Shown: in pieces, positions 32,723 through 41,550 of the stretch
Position numbering within the stretch: the stretch's first letter is position 1
How the letters are laid out: each line of letters starts with the position of its first letter
Source of the DNA: Salisediminibacterium halotolerans
GTDB lineage: Bacteria; Bacillota; Bacilli; Bacillales; Salisediminibacteriaceae
NCBI RefSeq assembly: GCF_003814815.1
Contig: NZ_RKQQ01000001.1
Span: forward strand, 186,001-250,000
DNA length: 64,000 nucleotides
Direction: 5' to 3'
Notes under the pieces: generated by a model
The model's database searches: none
The model's input: the letters and a program-made list of their open reading frames with translations, nothing else
Told to the model about the DNA's origin: nothing
Program-made: the position numbers and the translations under genes

Positions 32723-33781
32723 TTACTTTCCTTGCTGATCCTTTGCACAGAGCAAGAATTTTTCGCCCGGCTGAAGCAAGTCCAACAGCGGCAAGTCGCT
32801 TTCTGTAATTTGTCCGATCGTATTTACGCGCGGATCGTCATTCAAAGGTGTTTTGACAAGCTGCAGTTCTCCTTGATAGCGCCCGTAATTTTCATTATCA
32901 ATCGTCACATCGCCGCGTCTTCGCGCAGATACTGAGCGCGGCAACACATGCAGGTTGTGTTTTTTCGCCTCTGAACGCGACGGCTCAGAGCGGACGACGT
33001 CGCGGGCAGGGTCAGGACGCTGCTTATGTTTTAAGCCGGCAATGGTCCGCTCCGCCTCTGACAGTTCTGTTTCGAACTCTGCCCGAAATCTCGCTTCGTC
33101 TGACTGAAACGACGAAATGCTGTGTTCTGTTAAGCCGGGATCGCCGACCATCACTAAGTCGGTCGCCAGTTCGTCAGTCAAGTCGCGCGCTGCCGCGTAG
33201 GGTGCCCAGCTGCGGTGATCTTCTGCCGACGGCAAACCTGCTTTAACCGGCCCGCGCAAATCTTTATCTCCGGGAACAAACGCCGCCGTCTTAAAGCCCA
33301 TTGCCCGAAACCGTTCGTTGCGCCGCTTCACTTCATCGCGGCTCAGCCCGGTTTCCGGGCGCGGATAATAGTTATGCCACACTTCAATTTTTGCCGGATC
33401 AACCCCGGCATTTTGCAAATCGGCTGCAAACGTCTCGGTCATTGTGCTCGCATTAAACGCAATTCGGTAACAGCGCGCGAGTTCAGTCATTTCTTTTATG
33501 GAAAAACCGTGATCGAGTCTCAGCGCAGTCGGTTTAGCCCGCAGCGACTGAATCACGCTCAGCGCATCGGGAGCCACGTCGATCACAACCTCGAGTCTCC
33601 ATTTAGCTGCTTTTTCCATCATTCCCTTTAAAACCGCTTCACGCTCGCCGCCGTTTTCTTCCGGAATGTGCAGCGATGTAAACATCACAGTAAACCCCGC
33701 TTCGCTCATCGTCTGCATGTACGTGTACTGATCTTCGCGAAAGCCGCTCGCACCAAGATACAGTGAAAATCCTTTTTCCAT
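32723..33781 (-). CDS. mupG: 6-phospho-N-acetylmuramidase MupG (DUF871)
   Basis: A 352-residue cytosolic protein of the DUF871/MupG family. MupG hydrolyses the phosphorylated disaccharide MurNAc-6-phosphate-GlcNAc delivered by the MurP transporter. The N-terminal TIM-barrel is seen as FSLYLGASGFREDQYTYM, GFTVMFTSLHIPEE, VVIDVAPDAL and LRLDHGFS; the C-terminal part includes TIDNENYGRYQGELQLVK. Start at 33781 with GGAGG eight bases upstream. It is the last gene of murQ-murP-mupG, the same gene set as the Staphylococcus aureus recycling operon. Confidence 0.9.
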   Translation of the reverse strand: MEKGFSLYLGASGFREDQYTYMQTMSEAGFTVMFTSLHIPEENGGEREAVLKGMMEKAAKWRLEVVIDVAPDALSVIQSLRAKPTALRLDHGFSIKEMTELARCYRIAFNASTMTETFAADLQNAGVDPAKIEVWHNYYPRPETGLSRDEVKRRNERFRAMGFKTAAFVPGDKDLRGPVKAGLPSAEDHRSWAPYAAARDLTDELATDLVMVGDPGLTEHSISSFQSDEARFRAEFETELSEAERTIAGLKHKQRPDPARDVVRSEPSRSEAKKHNLHVLPRSVSARRRGDVTIDNENYGRYQGELQLVKTPLNDDPRVNTIGQITESDLPLLDLLQPGEKFLLCAKDQQGK

Positions 33782-33799
33782 CGTTTCAACCTCCGTCAT

Positions 33800-35161
33800 T
33801 TATCCGATATTTTTCGCCATCTCTTCTTTAAAGCCGAACAAGTAAGTGAAGATAAACCCAAACGTATAAGCGATCACGAGACCAAGGAAATACCATACGT
33901 AATCATTGTCGGCAATCAGCGGAATTAAGGAGAGACCGGACACTCCGATCCCGAGCGCCGCTGTCGACATAACTGCTTGAAACGCGCCGGCAACCGCTGA
34001 ACCGAGACAAGCTGTTAAAAACGGCCGTCCGAGCGGCAGGGTAACCCCGTATAAGAGCGGTTCGCCAATCCCGAGAAACCCGACCGGAAGCGCACCTTTA
34101 ATATTGTTTTTCAACTTTTTGTTGTTCGTTTTCACAAATACGGCCATCGCCGCACCGACTTGACCGCCTCCGGCCATCGCCAAAATCGTCAGGAGCGGTG
34201 TTGCCCCTTGCGATTCAATAAATTCAAGGTGAATCGGCGTCAACCCGTGATGCATCCCGACCATCACAAGCGGCAGGAACGTCCCGGCTAATATCGCCCC
34301 GGCAATCGCCCCGCCGACATCGAGCACGCCGTTAATCGCTAGCGTGACGCCTTCAGCAATGAATCCGCCGATCGGCTGGAGCACAATAATTGTTCCGACC
34401 CCGACCGTCAAGACGGTGATAAACGGTGTGACGATAATATCAACCGCTTCCGGCACAAACTTGCGCACCGCTTGTTCAACGACGGCCATAACATACCCGG
34501 CCAAGAGCACCGCAAATAACCCGCCTTGCCCGGGGACGAGCTGCTCACCGAACAAAGTAATATCTTCAAGCGCCGGGTTAATAATCAAAATTCCCGCTAT
34601 CGCGCCCAGAGCCGGTGTCCCGCCGAATTCTTTCGCGGTGTTCCAGCCGACGAGAATACCTAAGTATGTAAAAAATCCGCTTCCGATCACAAGTAAAATC
34701 GCAAGCCAGGTCGTTTCCGGATCAACCCCGGCATTTTGAGCAAAACTCGCGCCCCCGTTAATTAAGCCTGAAGCGACCAGTGCAGGAATAAGCGGGATAA
34801 AAATACTGCCGATTCGTTTTAAAAAGTTTTTAATCGGCGTGCGCGTCTTTTGATCGACCGCTGCTTTCGTGTCCGCGGCAACGTGTTCGCCGCCCTTCGT
34901 TTCACCGAGCGTCAATCCTGTCAGCCGGCAAAGTTCTGCAGCTACTTTGTTCACGGTTCCCGGACCGATGATGATTTGCAGCGTCTCGTCTTCGACCACA
35001 CCCATGACACCGTCGGTTTGTTTTAATTTTTCGATATCTACTTTATCATACGAATCAAACTGCATCCGCAGACGCGTCATACAATGAGAAATCGATTGAA
35101 CATTTTCTTTGCCGCCGACGTTTTCTAAAATGTCCCGGGTGATCTGTTCTTCTTTTTTCAT
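33800..35161 (-). CDS. murP: PTS MurNAc transporter, EIIBC component
   Basis: A 453-residue sugar permease of the phosphotransferase system with an N-terminal EIIB domain (phosphorylated cysteine in SISHCMTRLRMQF, about residue 27) and a C-terminal EIIC membrane domain of about ten helices (GIGEPLLYGVTLPLGRP near the end). There is no EIIA domain, so the general EIIA-glucose must supply phosphate, as for known MurP. The context with murQ and mupG points to MurNAc or MurNAc-GlcNAc rather than sucrose or trehalose. AAGGAGGG precedes the start. Confidence 0.9.
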   Translation of the reverse strand: MKKEEQITRDILENVGGKENVQSISHCMTRLRMQFDSYDKVDIEKLKQTDGVMGVVEDETLQIIIGPGTVNKVAAELCRLTGLTLGETKGGEHVAADTKAAVDQKTRTPIKNFLKRIGSIFIPLIPALVASGLINGGASFAQNAGVDPETTWLAILLVIGSGFFTYLGILVGWNTAKEFGGTPALGAIAGILIINPALEDITLFGEQLVPGQGGLFAVLLAGYVMAVVEQAVRKFVPEAVDIIVTPFITVLTVGVGTIIVLQPIGGFIAEGVTLAINGVLDVGGAIAGAILAGTFLPLVMVGMHHGLTPIHLEFIESQGATPLLTILAMAGGGQVGAAMAVFVKTNNKKLKNNIKGALPVGFLGIGEPLLYGVTLPLGRPFLTACLGSAVAGAFQAVMSTAALGIGVSGLSLIPLIADNDYVWYFLGLVIAYTFGFIFTYLFGFKEEMAKNIG

Positions 35162-35215
35162 ACTGTCCCTCCTTTAATCTTTCGGCGCAAGTCCTTTTCT
35201 GCAGCCACCCGGCTG

Positions 35216-36124
35216 TCAGTTGTCAGACTGAAGTTCTTCAATCGCGCGTTTGACAAATCCGTTCTGCTCGGTCAAAGCCGCCCCTGCCTTTTTTGCATCA
35301 TCTGTACCGCCGAGAAGCATGACGATCGCGGTTTTTACATGTCCGGATGCTTTTTCCAGTGTATCACGCGCCGTTTTTTCATCTGCCCCTGTTGTTTCAC
35401 AAATCATTGTGACGGAACGTTGCCTTAGTTTTTCGTTCGTCGGAATTACATCAACCATTAAATTTTGATACACTTTGCCGAGTCCAACCATCGATGCGGT
35501 TGAAATCATATTTAAAATCAGCTTCTGCGCTGTTCCGGCTTTCAAACGGGTCGACCCTGTCAGAATTTCGCTTCCTGTCTCCACTTCAATCGGATAATCC
35601 GCCTCCGCTGACATTGGCGCATTTTTATTGCAGGCGATGCTTCCGGTAAGCGCCCCGATCGAGTTGGCGTAACGGAGACCGCCGATGACGTAAGGCGTGC
35701 TTCCGCTTGCAGCAATGCCGACCACAACATCATTGGCCGTTAACTGTTCACGCTGAAGATCCTCCGCAGCGAGTGTGAGGGAGTCCTCGGCGCCTTCCAC
35801 TGCTTCGATAATCGCTTTTTCACCCCCGGCAATCAAACCTCGCACCATTTCCGGAGTGACCCCGAACGTCGGCGGACATTCCGCAGCATCCAATACCCCG
35901 AGCCGCCCGCTTGTTCCGGCGCCTAAATAAAACAACCGCCCCCCAGCCTGCAAGCGCTGAATCACTGCATTCGTCAATGCCGTAATCGCGGGGATTTCCT
36001 CCCCGACCGCTTGCGGCACTAAAGCATCTTCCGCATTCATCCATTGCACGACTTGCTCTGTATCCGCTTCATCGAGTGCAGACGTCCGAGCATTCCGTTT
36101 TTCTGTTCTGCGTTCCTGCATCAT
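35216..36124 (-). CDS. murQ: N-acetylmuramic acid 6-phosphate etherase
   Basis: A 302-residue SIS-fold enzyme that removes the lactyl ether from MurNAc-6-phosphate to give GlcNAc-6-phosphate. Motifs: FYLGAGTSGRLGVLDAAECP (about 60-79), IAGGEKAIIEAVEGAEDS with the catalytic glutamate, VGIAASGSTPYVIGGL and TGSTRLKAGTAQKLILNMIS. Start at 36124, with GGGAGG six bases upstream. It has its own promoter and a large palindromic operator upstream, and leads the murQ-murP-mupG transcription unit. Confidence 0.95.
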   Translation of the reverse strand: MMQERRTEKRNARTSALDEADTEQVVQWMNAEDALVPQAVGEEIPAITALTNAVIQRLQAGGRLFYLGAGTSGRLGVLDAAECPPTFGVTPEMVRGLIAGGEKAIIEAVEGAEDSLTLAAEDLQREQLTANDVVVGIAASGSTPYVIGGLRYANSIGALTGSIACNKNAPMSAEADYPIEVETGSEILTGSTRLKAGTAQKLILNMISTASMVGLGKVYQNLMVDVIPTNEKLRQRSVTMICETTGADEKTARDTLEKASGHVKTAIVMLLGGTDDAKKAGAALTEQNGFVKRAIEELQSDN

Positions 36125-36173
36125 TGTATTCCTCCCGTATTGCAAACTGTACAGCTTTTGAATCCGTTTTCAT

Positions 36174-36201
36174 TGTATAACGGTTTGAAATTAAAAATCA
36201 A
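36174..36201 (-). promoter_or_regulatory. Sigma-A promoter of murQ-murP-mupG
   Basis: On the minus strand TTGATT (36196-36201) and TATACA (36174-36179) are 16 bp apart; the palindrome at 36211-36243 ends ten bases before the -35. Confidence 0.65.
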
Positions 36202-36210
36202 TATAAAATC

Positions 36211-36243
36211 TAAATAAACTGAAATTATATTTCAGTTTATTTA
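36211..36243. promoter_or_regulatory. 33-bp perfect palindrome, likely MurR operator
   Basis: TAAATAAACTGAAAT, TAT, ATTTCAGTTTATTTA is a 15-bp perfect inverted repeat. It lies between murR and murQ, just upstream of the murQ -35 box, where an RpiR-family regulator such as MurR would be expected to bind. Confidence 0.8.
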
Positions 36244-36249
36244 TGCAAA

Positions 36250-36273
36250 GAAACCCGGATTATTCCGGGTTTC
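36250..36273 (-). terminator. Terminator overlapping the murR stop codon
   Basis: GAAACCCGGA and TCCGGGTTTC form a 10-bp stem that includes the last codons of murR; a short TTT follows on the minus strand. It suggests that murR is transcribed separately from murQ. Confidence 0.75.
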
Positions 36274-37120
36274 GCTCGCCGCGGGCAATGCCGCGGGCTT
36301 GGTTGAACGAGGTCAACAAGTTATCGCCGATTTGATGAAAGATCGACACATACAAAGCATCGATCATATTCAGCTGACTCGTCCGCGACGCGATGCTGCC
36401 GATGCGCTGTTCAACTTCCACATTCGGCAAAAGCAGCGTATAATCCGCCAGTTTTTGCAATTTTGATGTTCCCCCGGCCGTTAATGCGATGATTTGTACC
36501 CCTTGTTTTTTAGCATACTCAGCGAGTTCAACCACTTCTTTCGTCTTGCCGGAATTGCTCACACATACAACGGCGTCACCCGGGCGCATCATCGTCAAAA
36601 ACGGAATCACTTGATGAAAATCCGCGGAGGCTAAACTGTTATAGCCAAGCCTCATAAACTTGTACTGGCCGTCAATACAAGATGTATACGAACCGCCAAC
36701 ACCGAAGAACACGACTTTCTCCGCTGCGGCAAGCGATGCGGCCGCTGCTTCAAACACTTTGCTGTTTAACGTTTTCGTCCCCATATTCAGCGTCATTTCA
36801 TTTAATGACGATACTTTTTGAAACAGCATGTACGATGAATCGTCCCACTCGAGCAGAGAAGCGCTGTTAATATACGTATCCTTTTGCGTTAATTCCTGTG
36901 CAAGCGTCAGCTTGAGCTTTGGAAAACTTTCAATCCCGAGACGTTTACAGAAACGGACAATGCTGGCTTGCGAAGCATTGGCCCGCGCGGCGAGATCTTT
37001 TGTCGTCATTGTTGAAATAAATTCCGGCTGTTCCAATACGTAATCGGCGACTTTTTTCTCCGCCGAAGTGAATTGATTGTACTGTTCTTCCATGCGCGTC
37101 AAGAGCATTGTCTTTGCCAT
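36260..37120 (-). CDS. murR: RpiR-family regulator of MurNAc utilisation
   Basis: A 286-residue transcription regulator of the RpiR family: N-terminal helix-turn-helix (TTKDLAARANASQASIVRFC, about 42-61) and C-terminal SIS domain that senses a phosphosugar (FFGVGGSYTSCIDGQYKF, VCVSNSGKTKEVVELAEY, ALTAGGTSKLQKLAD). Start at 37120 (MAKTM), where GGTGTGAT is a weak ribosome site; an alternative ATG at 37144 has none. Its position directly before murQ makes MurNAc-6-phosphate the probable effector. Confidence 0.9.
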   Translation of the reverse strand: MAKTMLLTRMEEQYNQFTSAEKKVADYVLEQPEFISTMTTKDLAARANASQASIVRFCKRLGIESFPKLKLTLAQELTQKDTYINSASLLEWDDSSYMLFQKVSSLNEMTLNMGTKTLNSKVFEAAAASLAAAEKVVFFGVGGSYTSCIDGQYKFMRLGYNSLASADFHQVIPFLTMMRPGDAVVCVSNSGKTKEVVELAEYAKKQGVQIIALTAGGTSKLQKLADYTLLLPNVEVEQRIGSIASRTSQLNMIDALYVSIFHQIGDNLLTSFNQARGIARGERNPE

Positions 37121-37285
37121 TGCGATCACACCGTTTCTAGTCATTTGCTTGCTTTTATATTATTTTAACAAAGGCCAGGCAAAAGCACACATTTAAACAC
37201 ATCAATCTGAGAACCGCATCGTTTTCAGCTGTCAGAGGGGTCGACAGCTCTCCTTTCCCTCTTCCACTGAGGAACGTTCCCTTTG

Positions 37286-37299
37286 TGCAAACGCTTGCA
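37286..37299. promoter_or_regulatory. cre-like site upstream of murR
   Basis: TGCAAACGCTTGCA fits the relaxed CcpA consensus TGNAANCGNTNNCA. It lies about 170 bp upstream of the murR start, farther than a typical roadblock site, so its target is uncertain. Confidence 0.5.
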
Positions 37300-37316
37300 C
37301 GAAACGTTTAAATGAA

Positions 37317-37340
37317 GCACATGCCTGCGTAAGCATGTGC
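37317..37340 (-). terminator. Hairpin downstream of the GGCT-like gene
   Basis: GCACATGC and GCATGTGC form a perfect 8-bp stem with an eight-base loop. The T-run is poor. A second inverted repeat, GCGCAAACG/CGTTTGCGC at 37381-37413, encloses the stop codon of the same gene. Confidence 0.45.
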
Positions 37341-37398
37341 ATAGTACTATAAGCATATCGAATCAAATTTCTTTTTTCAAGCGCAAACGTGCTAATCC

Positions 37399-37848
37399 TC
37401 ACAAGCGTTTGCGCGATTGTTGCAAAATGCTTTGCAATTTCGTTTGGTACGTTGACGAGAGCTGTTCGGCTCCTTCGGTAATCAGCCCGGCATAATACGC
37501 TGACGGCGCTAATTCAACCGGCTCTTTATCTTTAATCATGTACGTCGCCGCTGTCAGCTCCTCGTCTGTCGCGAGAAGCGAAACGTTCACAGCGGTTCGA
37601 ACATAAAGGTTCGGAGCCCCTTCGCGTTTATCCAGTTCAATAAAATCGGGAACAGCAAAAACCATTCCTTCCACAAAATCTCCGGATGCTTCTACAATGT
37701 CGGCGACGCCGCCTTCTCTTGAGGCAGCGTATTTCGTAAACGCAAGCCGGTAGCCGTCAAGCACAGCCGGACCGATTGTTTCTGCTTCAACGGTTCGGGC
37801 GATATCGGCTTGATGCATACAGCTTCCGAAAGCAAAATAATAGTGCAT
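37399..37848 (-). CDS. Gamma-glutamylcyclotransferase-like protein
   Basis: A 149-residue cytosolic protein of the GGCT/AIG2-like family. The substrate loop YGSN is modified to FGSC (YYFAFGSCM at residues 3-11), and the family acid is in LDKREGAPNLYVR (about 72-84). Family members act on gamma-glutamyl amines or peptides. In view of the likely glutamyl polymer genes further on, a gamma-glutamyl substrate is possible, but this is only a guess. It lies 21 bp downstream of the LuxR-type regulator gene and is probably co-transcribed. Confidence 0.75.
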   Translation of the reverse strand: MHYYFAFGSCMHQADIARTVEAETIGPAVLDGYRLAFTKYAASREGGVADIVEASGDFVEGMVFAVPDFIELDKREGAPNLYVRTAVNVSLLATDEELTAATYMIKDKEPVELAPSAYYAGLITEGAEQLSSTYQTKLQSILQQSRKRL

Positions 37849-37869
37849 CTTGTAAACCTCTCTTAACCG

Positions 37870-38523
37870 TTATTTATACGAACGGACATATCCCGCCCGA
37901 ATCATTTCCACGACCAGCTGTGTACGGTCTTCAAGCTGAAACTTTTTTATCAGCGACGATATTTGCGAATTAATTGTCGATTTGGAGTAATGGCGATTTT
38001 TCGCAATCGCGTCGGTGTCGTTGCCGTTCACAAGTTCTTCCAGCGTCTTCATTTCATCTTTCGTTACCGTCTTCGGCAGTTTTTCCTCAATCACTTCAAA
38101 GCGCGAAACCTTCCGCAGCTGCACTTGTCTGTCTGAAACGTGCCGGGCCACGGTGTAATTGGCTTCCGGTTCGACGACAAACGGCGTGATATCCATATCG
38201 CGCAAGATGTCTGCTCCTTTTTCGATTAAGTACGATGATCGAATCAGACCGCGGATCTCCTGTTCTGCAAGGTGCAATATCTCATCGGTCACTTCACCTT
38301 TTATCACAATAATGATAGGAAAAACCGAACTGAAATCTTTTAAAAAGGCGTCTCCGTCAACCGGGTCATAAACGTAAAAAACAATATCCCATGCGTCGTC
38401 TTTTGAAATACCGGAACGGATATCAATTTGCCAAGGCTCACATTGAACGTCGCGGCACGTTTCAAATTCAGTATGATCTTTCGCAACGATGACAGCATGT
38501 CGCTCGCTCGTCTGCTCAGCCAT
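37870..38523 (-). CDS. LuxR-type regulator with atypical N-terminal domain
   Basis: A 217-residue regulator with a C-terminal LuxR/NarL helix-turn-helix (LEELVNGNDTDAIAKNRHYS and INSQISSLIKKFQLEDRTQL). The N-terminal 110 residues have the alternating hydrophobic strands of a receiver domain and a lone aspartate in IVFYVYDPVDG, but the acidic pair at the start is missing. Phosphorylation control is therefore doubtful. Start at 38523 with AAGGAGGG six bases upstream. Forms a pair with the GGCT-like gene. Confidence 0.78.
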   Translation of the reverse strand: MAEQTSERHAVIVAKDHTEFETCRDVQCEPWQIDIRSGISKDDAWDIVFYVYDPVDGDAFLKDFSSVFPIIIVIKGEVTDEILHLAEQEIRGLIRSSYLIEKGADILRDMDITPFVVEPEANYTVARHVSDRQVQLRKVSRFEVIEEKLPKTVTKDEMKTLEELVNGNDTDAIAKNRHYSKSTINSQISSLIKKFQLEDRTQLVVEMIRAGYVRSYK

Positions 38524-38697
38524 GATCAACCCTCCTTAACCTCATTTATTTTTCTTATGCATTTATTGTACATTTTATCTATAGGTATCTTTCTCAAGTT
38601 ATCGTACATGAACCGTCACCGCTTGTCACCCTTTTCACATGAAATGCCGTGGTTCGAAATTAAATTAAGGCTTTAGCCTCTATTTTCGTCAAGAAAA

Positions 38698-38722
38698 AAA
38701 GGCTGCCAAAAAGGCAGCCTTT
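38698..38722 (-). terminator. Terminator of the YwbE gene
   Basis: AAAGGCTGCC and GGCAGCCTTT pair around AAAAA; TTTTT follows on the minus strand. Confidence 0.9.
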
Positions 38723-38729
38723 CCCCATG

Positions 38730-38933
38730 TTATTCCGGTTCAGTCAGTACTTCTTTCACCCGCCCGACGGTGCCGTCCGTCAAACGGACTTTAATACCGT
38801 GCGGATGCGTCGCTGATTTTGTCAGCAGCTGACTGACGGTTCCTTCCGTCAGCTGCCCTGAGCGTTGGTGCTGCTTTTGCACAACACGTACTTTTACGCC
38901 CGGACGGATGTCCGCCCGCTTGCTTCCTGTCAT
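38730..38933 (-). CDS. ywbE: YwbE family protein
   Basis: A 67-residue basic protein matching the small conserved YwbE family of Firmicutes: RADIRPGVKVRVVQKQHQRS, GQLTEGTVSQLLTKSATHPH and GIKVRLTDGTVGRVKEVL. The fold looks like a small KOW-like beta barrel, so an RNA- or ribosome-linked role is possible but unproved. GGAGAGATG precedes the start. Confidence 0.9.
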   Translation of the reverse strand: MTGSKRADIRPGVKVRVVQKQHQRSGQLTEGTVSQLLTKSATHPHGIKVRLTDGTVGRVKEVLTEPE

Positions 38934-38966
38934 CTGTCATCTCTCCTCCCTGCTTTTGCTGCAGGT

Positions 38967-40268
38967 TTAGTCAACATAATCAATGACGCCGTCCGCCATA
39001 GAACCCGCGACGCCTTCCGGATTATTCTCCATCTCATTTAAATCGCTTTGGTTCGTCATAAAACCTGCTTCAACCAGGACAGCCGGCATATCGTTTTGAC
39101 GAAGAACTTCAAACGATTGATTAAGCGTTCCGCGGTTCGCAAAACCGCTTCCTTGCGTCAAACCTGTCAGCAAAGCGTCTGCCAACTCACTGCTTTCAGA
39201 TCCGTAGGCATTACTATCGTAATACACTTCTGTTCCGCTCACAGAGCTGGACGAAAAGGAATTGGCATGCACGCTGACAAACAGATCAGCTCCTGAATAC
39301 GAAGCATCTGTTACACGCTGCGAGTTAGCGACATACGAGTCGTCCGTCCGGCTCATCTCCACATCCGCGCCGGCCGCTTCCAATTCGGCTTGAAATGATC
39401 GGCTGATTTCCAGCACTAAGTCGCTTTCCGTAATACTTGACGCTTCTGTTGTGCCCGGATCGATCCCGCCGTGGCCAGGATCAACATATACTTTGTAACC
39501 ATCTAACGGTCCTGATGCCGACGCTTCATCTCCGCCGCCAGTGCTGACTGCCGTATCAATAAATGAGCCGTGTACATACGCTTCGGTGCCGGCATAATCA
39601 ATTTCATACCAAGAACCGTTCTCCCCTTCGATCGAGACCGTTTCACCATTTGACAAACCGCCGATGATTGATGCGGTATTACCGCTGTCAGCGCGAACAT
39701 TCAAACTTGTTGCTGTGACTTCACCTTCACTGCCGCTTTCCGGTGCACTGCTGCTTTCTTCGCCGCTCGTTCCGTCCGTTTCAACGTACGATTCACCTAT
39801 GTAGCCTGTTGTACCGTTATACTCAATCTCATACCACGAACCGCTTGACCCTTCAATCGCTACTTCGTCCCCTTCGTTCAATACGCCGATAATCGCATGA
39901 CTCATTCCGGCGTTCTCCCGAACATTTAAATACGCGGCTGTGATTGTTCCGCTCCCGTCCGCTGACTCGCCGGCTTCCGTATCTCCGGCGGACTGAGTTA
40001 CATCTATGTAATCGCCGTGCGAGTAACCTGTTGTACCGTTATACTCAATCTCATACCAGTCGCCGTCCGTTGCTGTAATATCAACACCATCGCCATTTGA
40101 CACACCGCCGATAATTTCACCGGATAATGACGGGGAGTCCCTGACGAACAATGAACCTGCCGATACTTCACCTTTTTCCGCTTCGCCTTGCCCGCTGACT
40201 TGCATAGCTGCACCGGTTACAAATACAGCCGACAACCCGGCTGCAGCCGTCCATTTCATTTTTTTCAT
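38967..40268 (-). CDS. N-acetylmuramoyl-L-alanine amidase with three SH3 domains
   Basis: A 433-residue secreted amidase that cleaves the bond between MurNAc and the stem peptide. Order: signal peptide (1-26), three bacterial SH3 domains (about 36-90, 107-163, 183-238; each ending near WYEIEYNGTTGY or similar), and an Amidase_3 domain with zinc ligands in VYVDPGHGGIDPG (about 262), ESDLVLEIS, LFVSVHANS and the catalytic glutamate in VLVEAGFMTN. Very acidic, as expected for a protein outside a halophile. Related to the next amidase and to the C-terminus of the giant protein at 51786-55541. Confidence 0.94.
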   Translation of the reverse strand: MKKMKWTAAAGLSAVFVTGAAMQVSGQGEAEKGEVSAGSLFVRDSPSLSGEIIGGVSNGDGVDITATDGDWYEIEYNGTTGYSHGDYIDVTQSAGDTEAGESADGSGTITAAYLNVRENAGMSHAIIGVLNEGDEVAIEGSSGSWYEIEYNGTTGYIGESYVETDGTSGEESSSAPESGSEGEVTATSLNVRADSGNTASIIGGLSNGETVSIEGENGSWYEIDYAGTEAYVHGSFIDTAVSTGGGDEASASGPLDGYKVYVDPGHGGIDPGTTEASSITESDLVLEISRSFQAELEAAGADVEMSRTDDSYVANSQRVTDASYSGADLFVSVHANSFSSSSVSGTEVYYDSNAYGSESSELADALLTGLTQGSGFANRGTLNQSFEVLRQNDMPAVLVEAGFMTNQSDLNEMENNPEGVAGSMADGVIDYVD

Positions 40269-40403
40269 AGAAGCACCTCCGCATAAGCAGTTTTATTTGT
40301 ATTTGTTTTTCAAAATGAACAATTATTGTTTTCCCAGTCTAATACAGATTGATCCCCCATACAACCTGCTCTCATTCAGACTTTTCGAGGCGGATTAAAA
40401 AAA

Positions 40404-40424
40404 GAAGGAGGTATATCCTCCTTC
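40404..40424 (-). terminator. Terminator of the single-domain amidase gene
   Basis: GAAGGAGG and CCTCCTTC with TATAT between form a tight hairpin; TTTTTTT follows on the minus strand. Confidence 0.85.
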
Positions 40425-40490
40425 AATTCAGTATTCAACTAATGTTATAGATGAATTATAGGTATTTCGACTTCGTTAAAAATGAACCGA

Positions 40491-41360
40491 TTATTGCTCC
40501 GCATAACGCACAATGCCGCTCGCCAGACGAGCAACGATATCCTCTTGCCCGTTTTTAAGTTTTTCAAGATCTTCACCATTTGTCATATAACCGATCTCAA
40601 CTAAAACAGACGGCATATGCGGATGTTCAATTACATTCAGCTCCTCGGCACGAATGCCCCGATTTGCAAAACCGCTGTCTTCTGTCAGAGTATGCTGAAT
40701 ATCGGCAGCCAGCTGTTCACTTTGCTCCGGATAGGCATCTCGATTAAAGTATACTTCTGTGCCGTGAACAGAAGAGCTGCCGTATGTGTTCGCGTGCAGA
40801 CTGATAAACACATCTGCATTGACTTTTTTCGAATCAGCGACCCGATCATCGTTATCGACAAACGAATCATCTCGACGGCTCAACTTTGTAAATGCACCTT
40901 CATCTATTAACCATTCCTCCAGGCGTAAACCGATATCGAGCATCAACTCGCTTTCATGAATATCTCCATTAACAATCGCACCAGGATCAGCTCCGCCGTG
41001 ACCGGGGTCAACATAGATAGTCATACCGTTCAAAGCCCCGTCGACAAAAGGCGAAGCTTCTTGCATCGCGATGTCAGCATAGGATCCGAGAATAGTTGTT
41101 GTTTCCCCTTGCATAGCCACCTCATAAAAAGCGCCTTGATCATTCACTACCGAAATATCTTTTCCCCTTGCCATCGCGCCGAGCATAAATGACTGCATGT
41201 CAGGCCCCGCGGCAAATTCCGGCGCTACACTTGCTTCTGCATCTCTAGAACCTTGATGATCATTAAAACTGTATGCCAAAGATAAAATGAATAAGCCGAC
41301 AACGATTGCACTGATAAATAGCATTTTTACATGACGGAACAACGAATCACCCGCTTTCAT
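40491..41360 (-). CDS. Membrane-anchored N-acetylmuramoyl-L-alanine amidase
   Basis: A 289-residue amidase with an N-terminal signal anchor (MLFISAIVVGLFILSLAYSF, about 13-32), a short SH3-like segment and an Amidase_3 domain: IYVDPGHGGADPGAIVNGD, ESELMLDIGLRLEEWL, VFISLHANTYGSSSVHGTEV and the glutamate in VLVEIGYMTNGEDL. All zinc ligands and the catalytic glutamate are present. I place the start at 41360 (MKAGDSLF); upstream ATG codons in the frame have poorer ribosome sites and the start is not certain. It follows the SH3 amidase in the same orientation but with its own terminator. Confidence 0.9.
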   Translation of the reverse strand: MKAGDSLFRHVKMLFISAIVVGLFILSLAYSFNDHQGSRDAEASVAPEFAAGPDMQSFMLGAMARGKDISVVNDQGAFYEVAMQGETTTILGSYADIAMQEASPFVDGALNGMTIYVDPGHGGADPGAIVNGDIHESELMLDIGLRLEEWLIDEGAFTKLSRRDDSFVDNDDRVADSKKVNADVFISLHANTYGSSSVHGTEVYFNRDAYPEQSEQLAADIQHTLTEDSGFANRGIRAEELNVIEHPHMPSVLVEIGYMTNGEDLEKLKNGQEDIVARLASGIVRYAEQ

Positions 41361-41508
41361 TTCCAATATCATCCTTGTCAGTTTAATATAACTTCCATAA
41401 AATAGCAAGTTTGATTGGAAATAATATACGTTCAAGTGATTACATGACAACTGAATAACGAAACCCAACTCAATTTCACTCTTATTTCAGCAATCTTACG
41501 ACAAAAAA

Positions 41509-41540
41509 AGATCTCTTTCTGGCATACCAGAAAGAGATCT
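41509..41540 (-). terminator. Terminator of the first LCP gene
   Basis: AGATCTCTTTCTGG and CCAGAAAGAGATCT form a 14-bp perfect stem with a CATA loop and a T-run on the minus strand. Confidence 0.93.
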
Positions 41541-41550
41541 GCGAGTCTTC

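Noticed and set aside
37286-37299. cre-like palindrome as proof of glucose repression of murR
   Set aside because: The site is about 170 bp upstream of murR and no promoter was fixed near it; listed only as a candidate.
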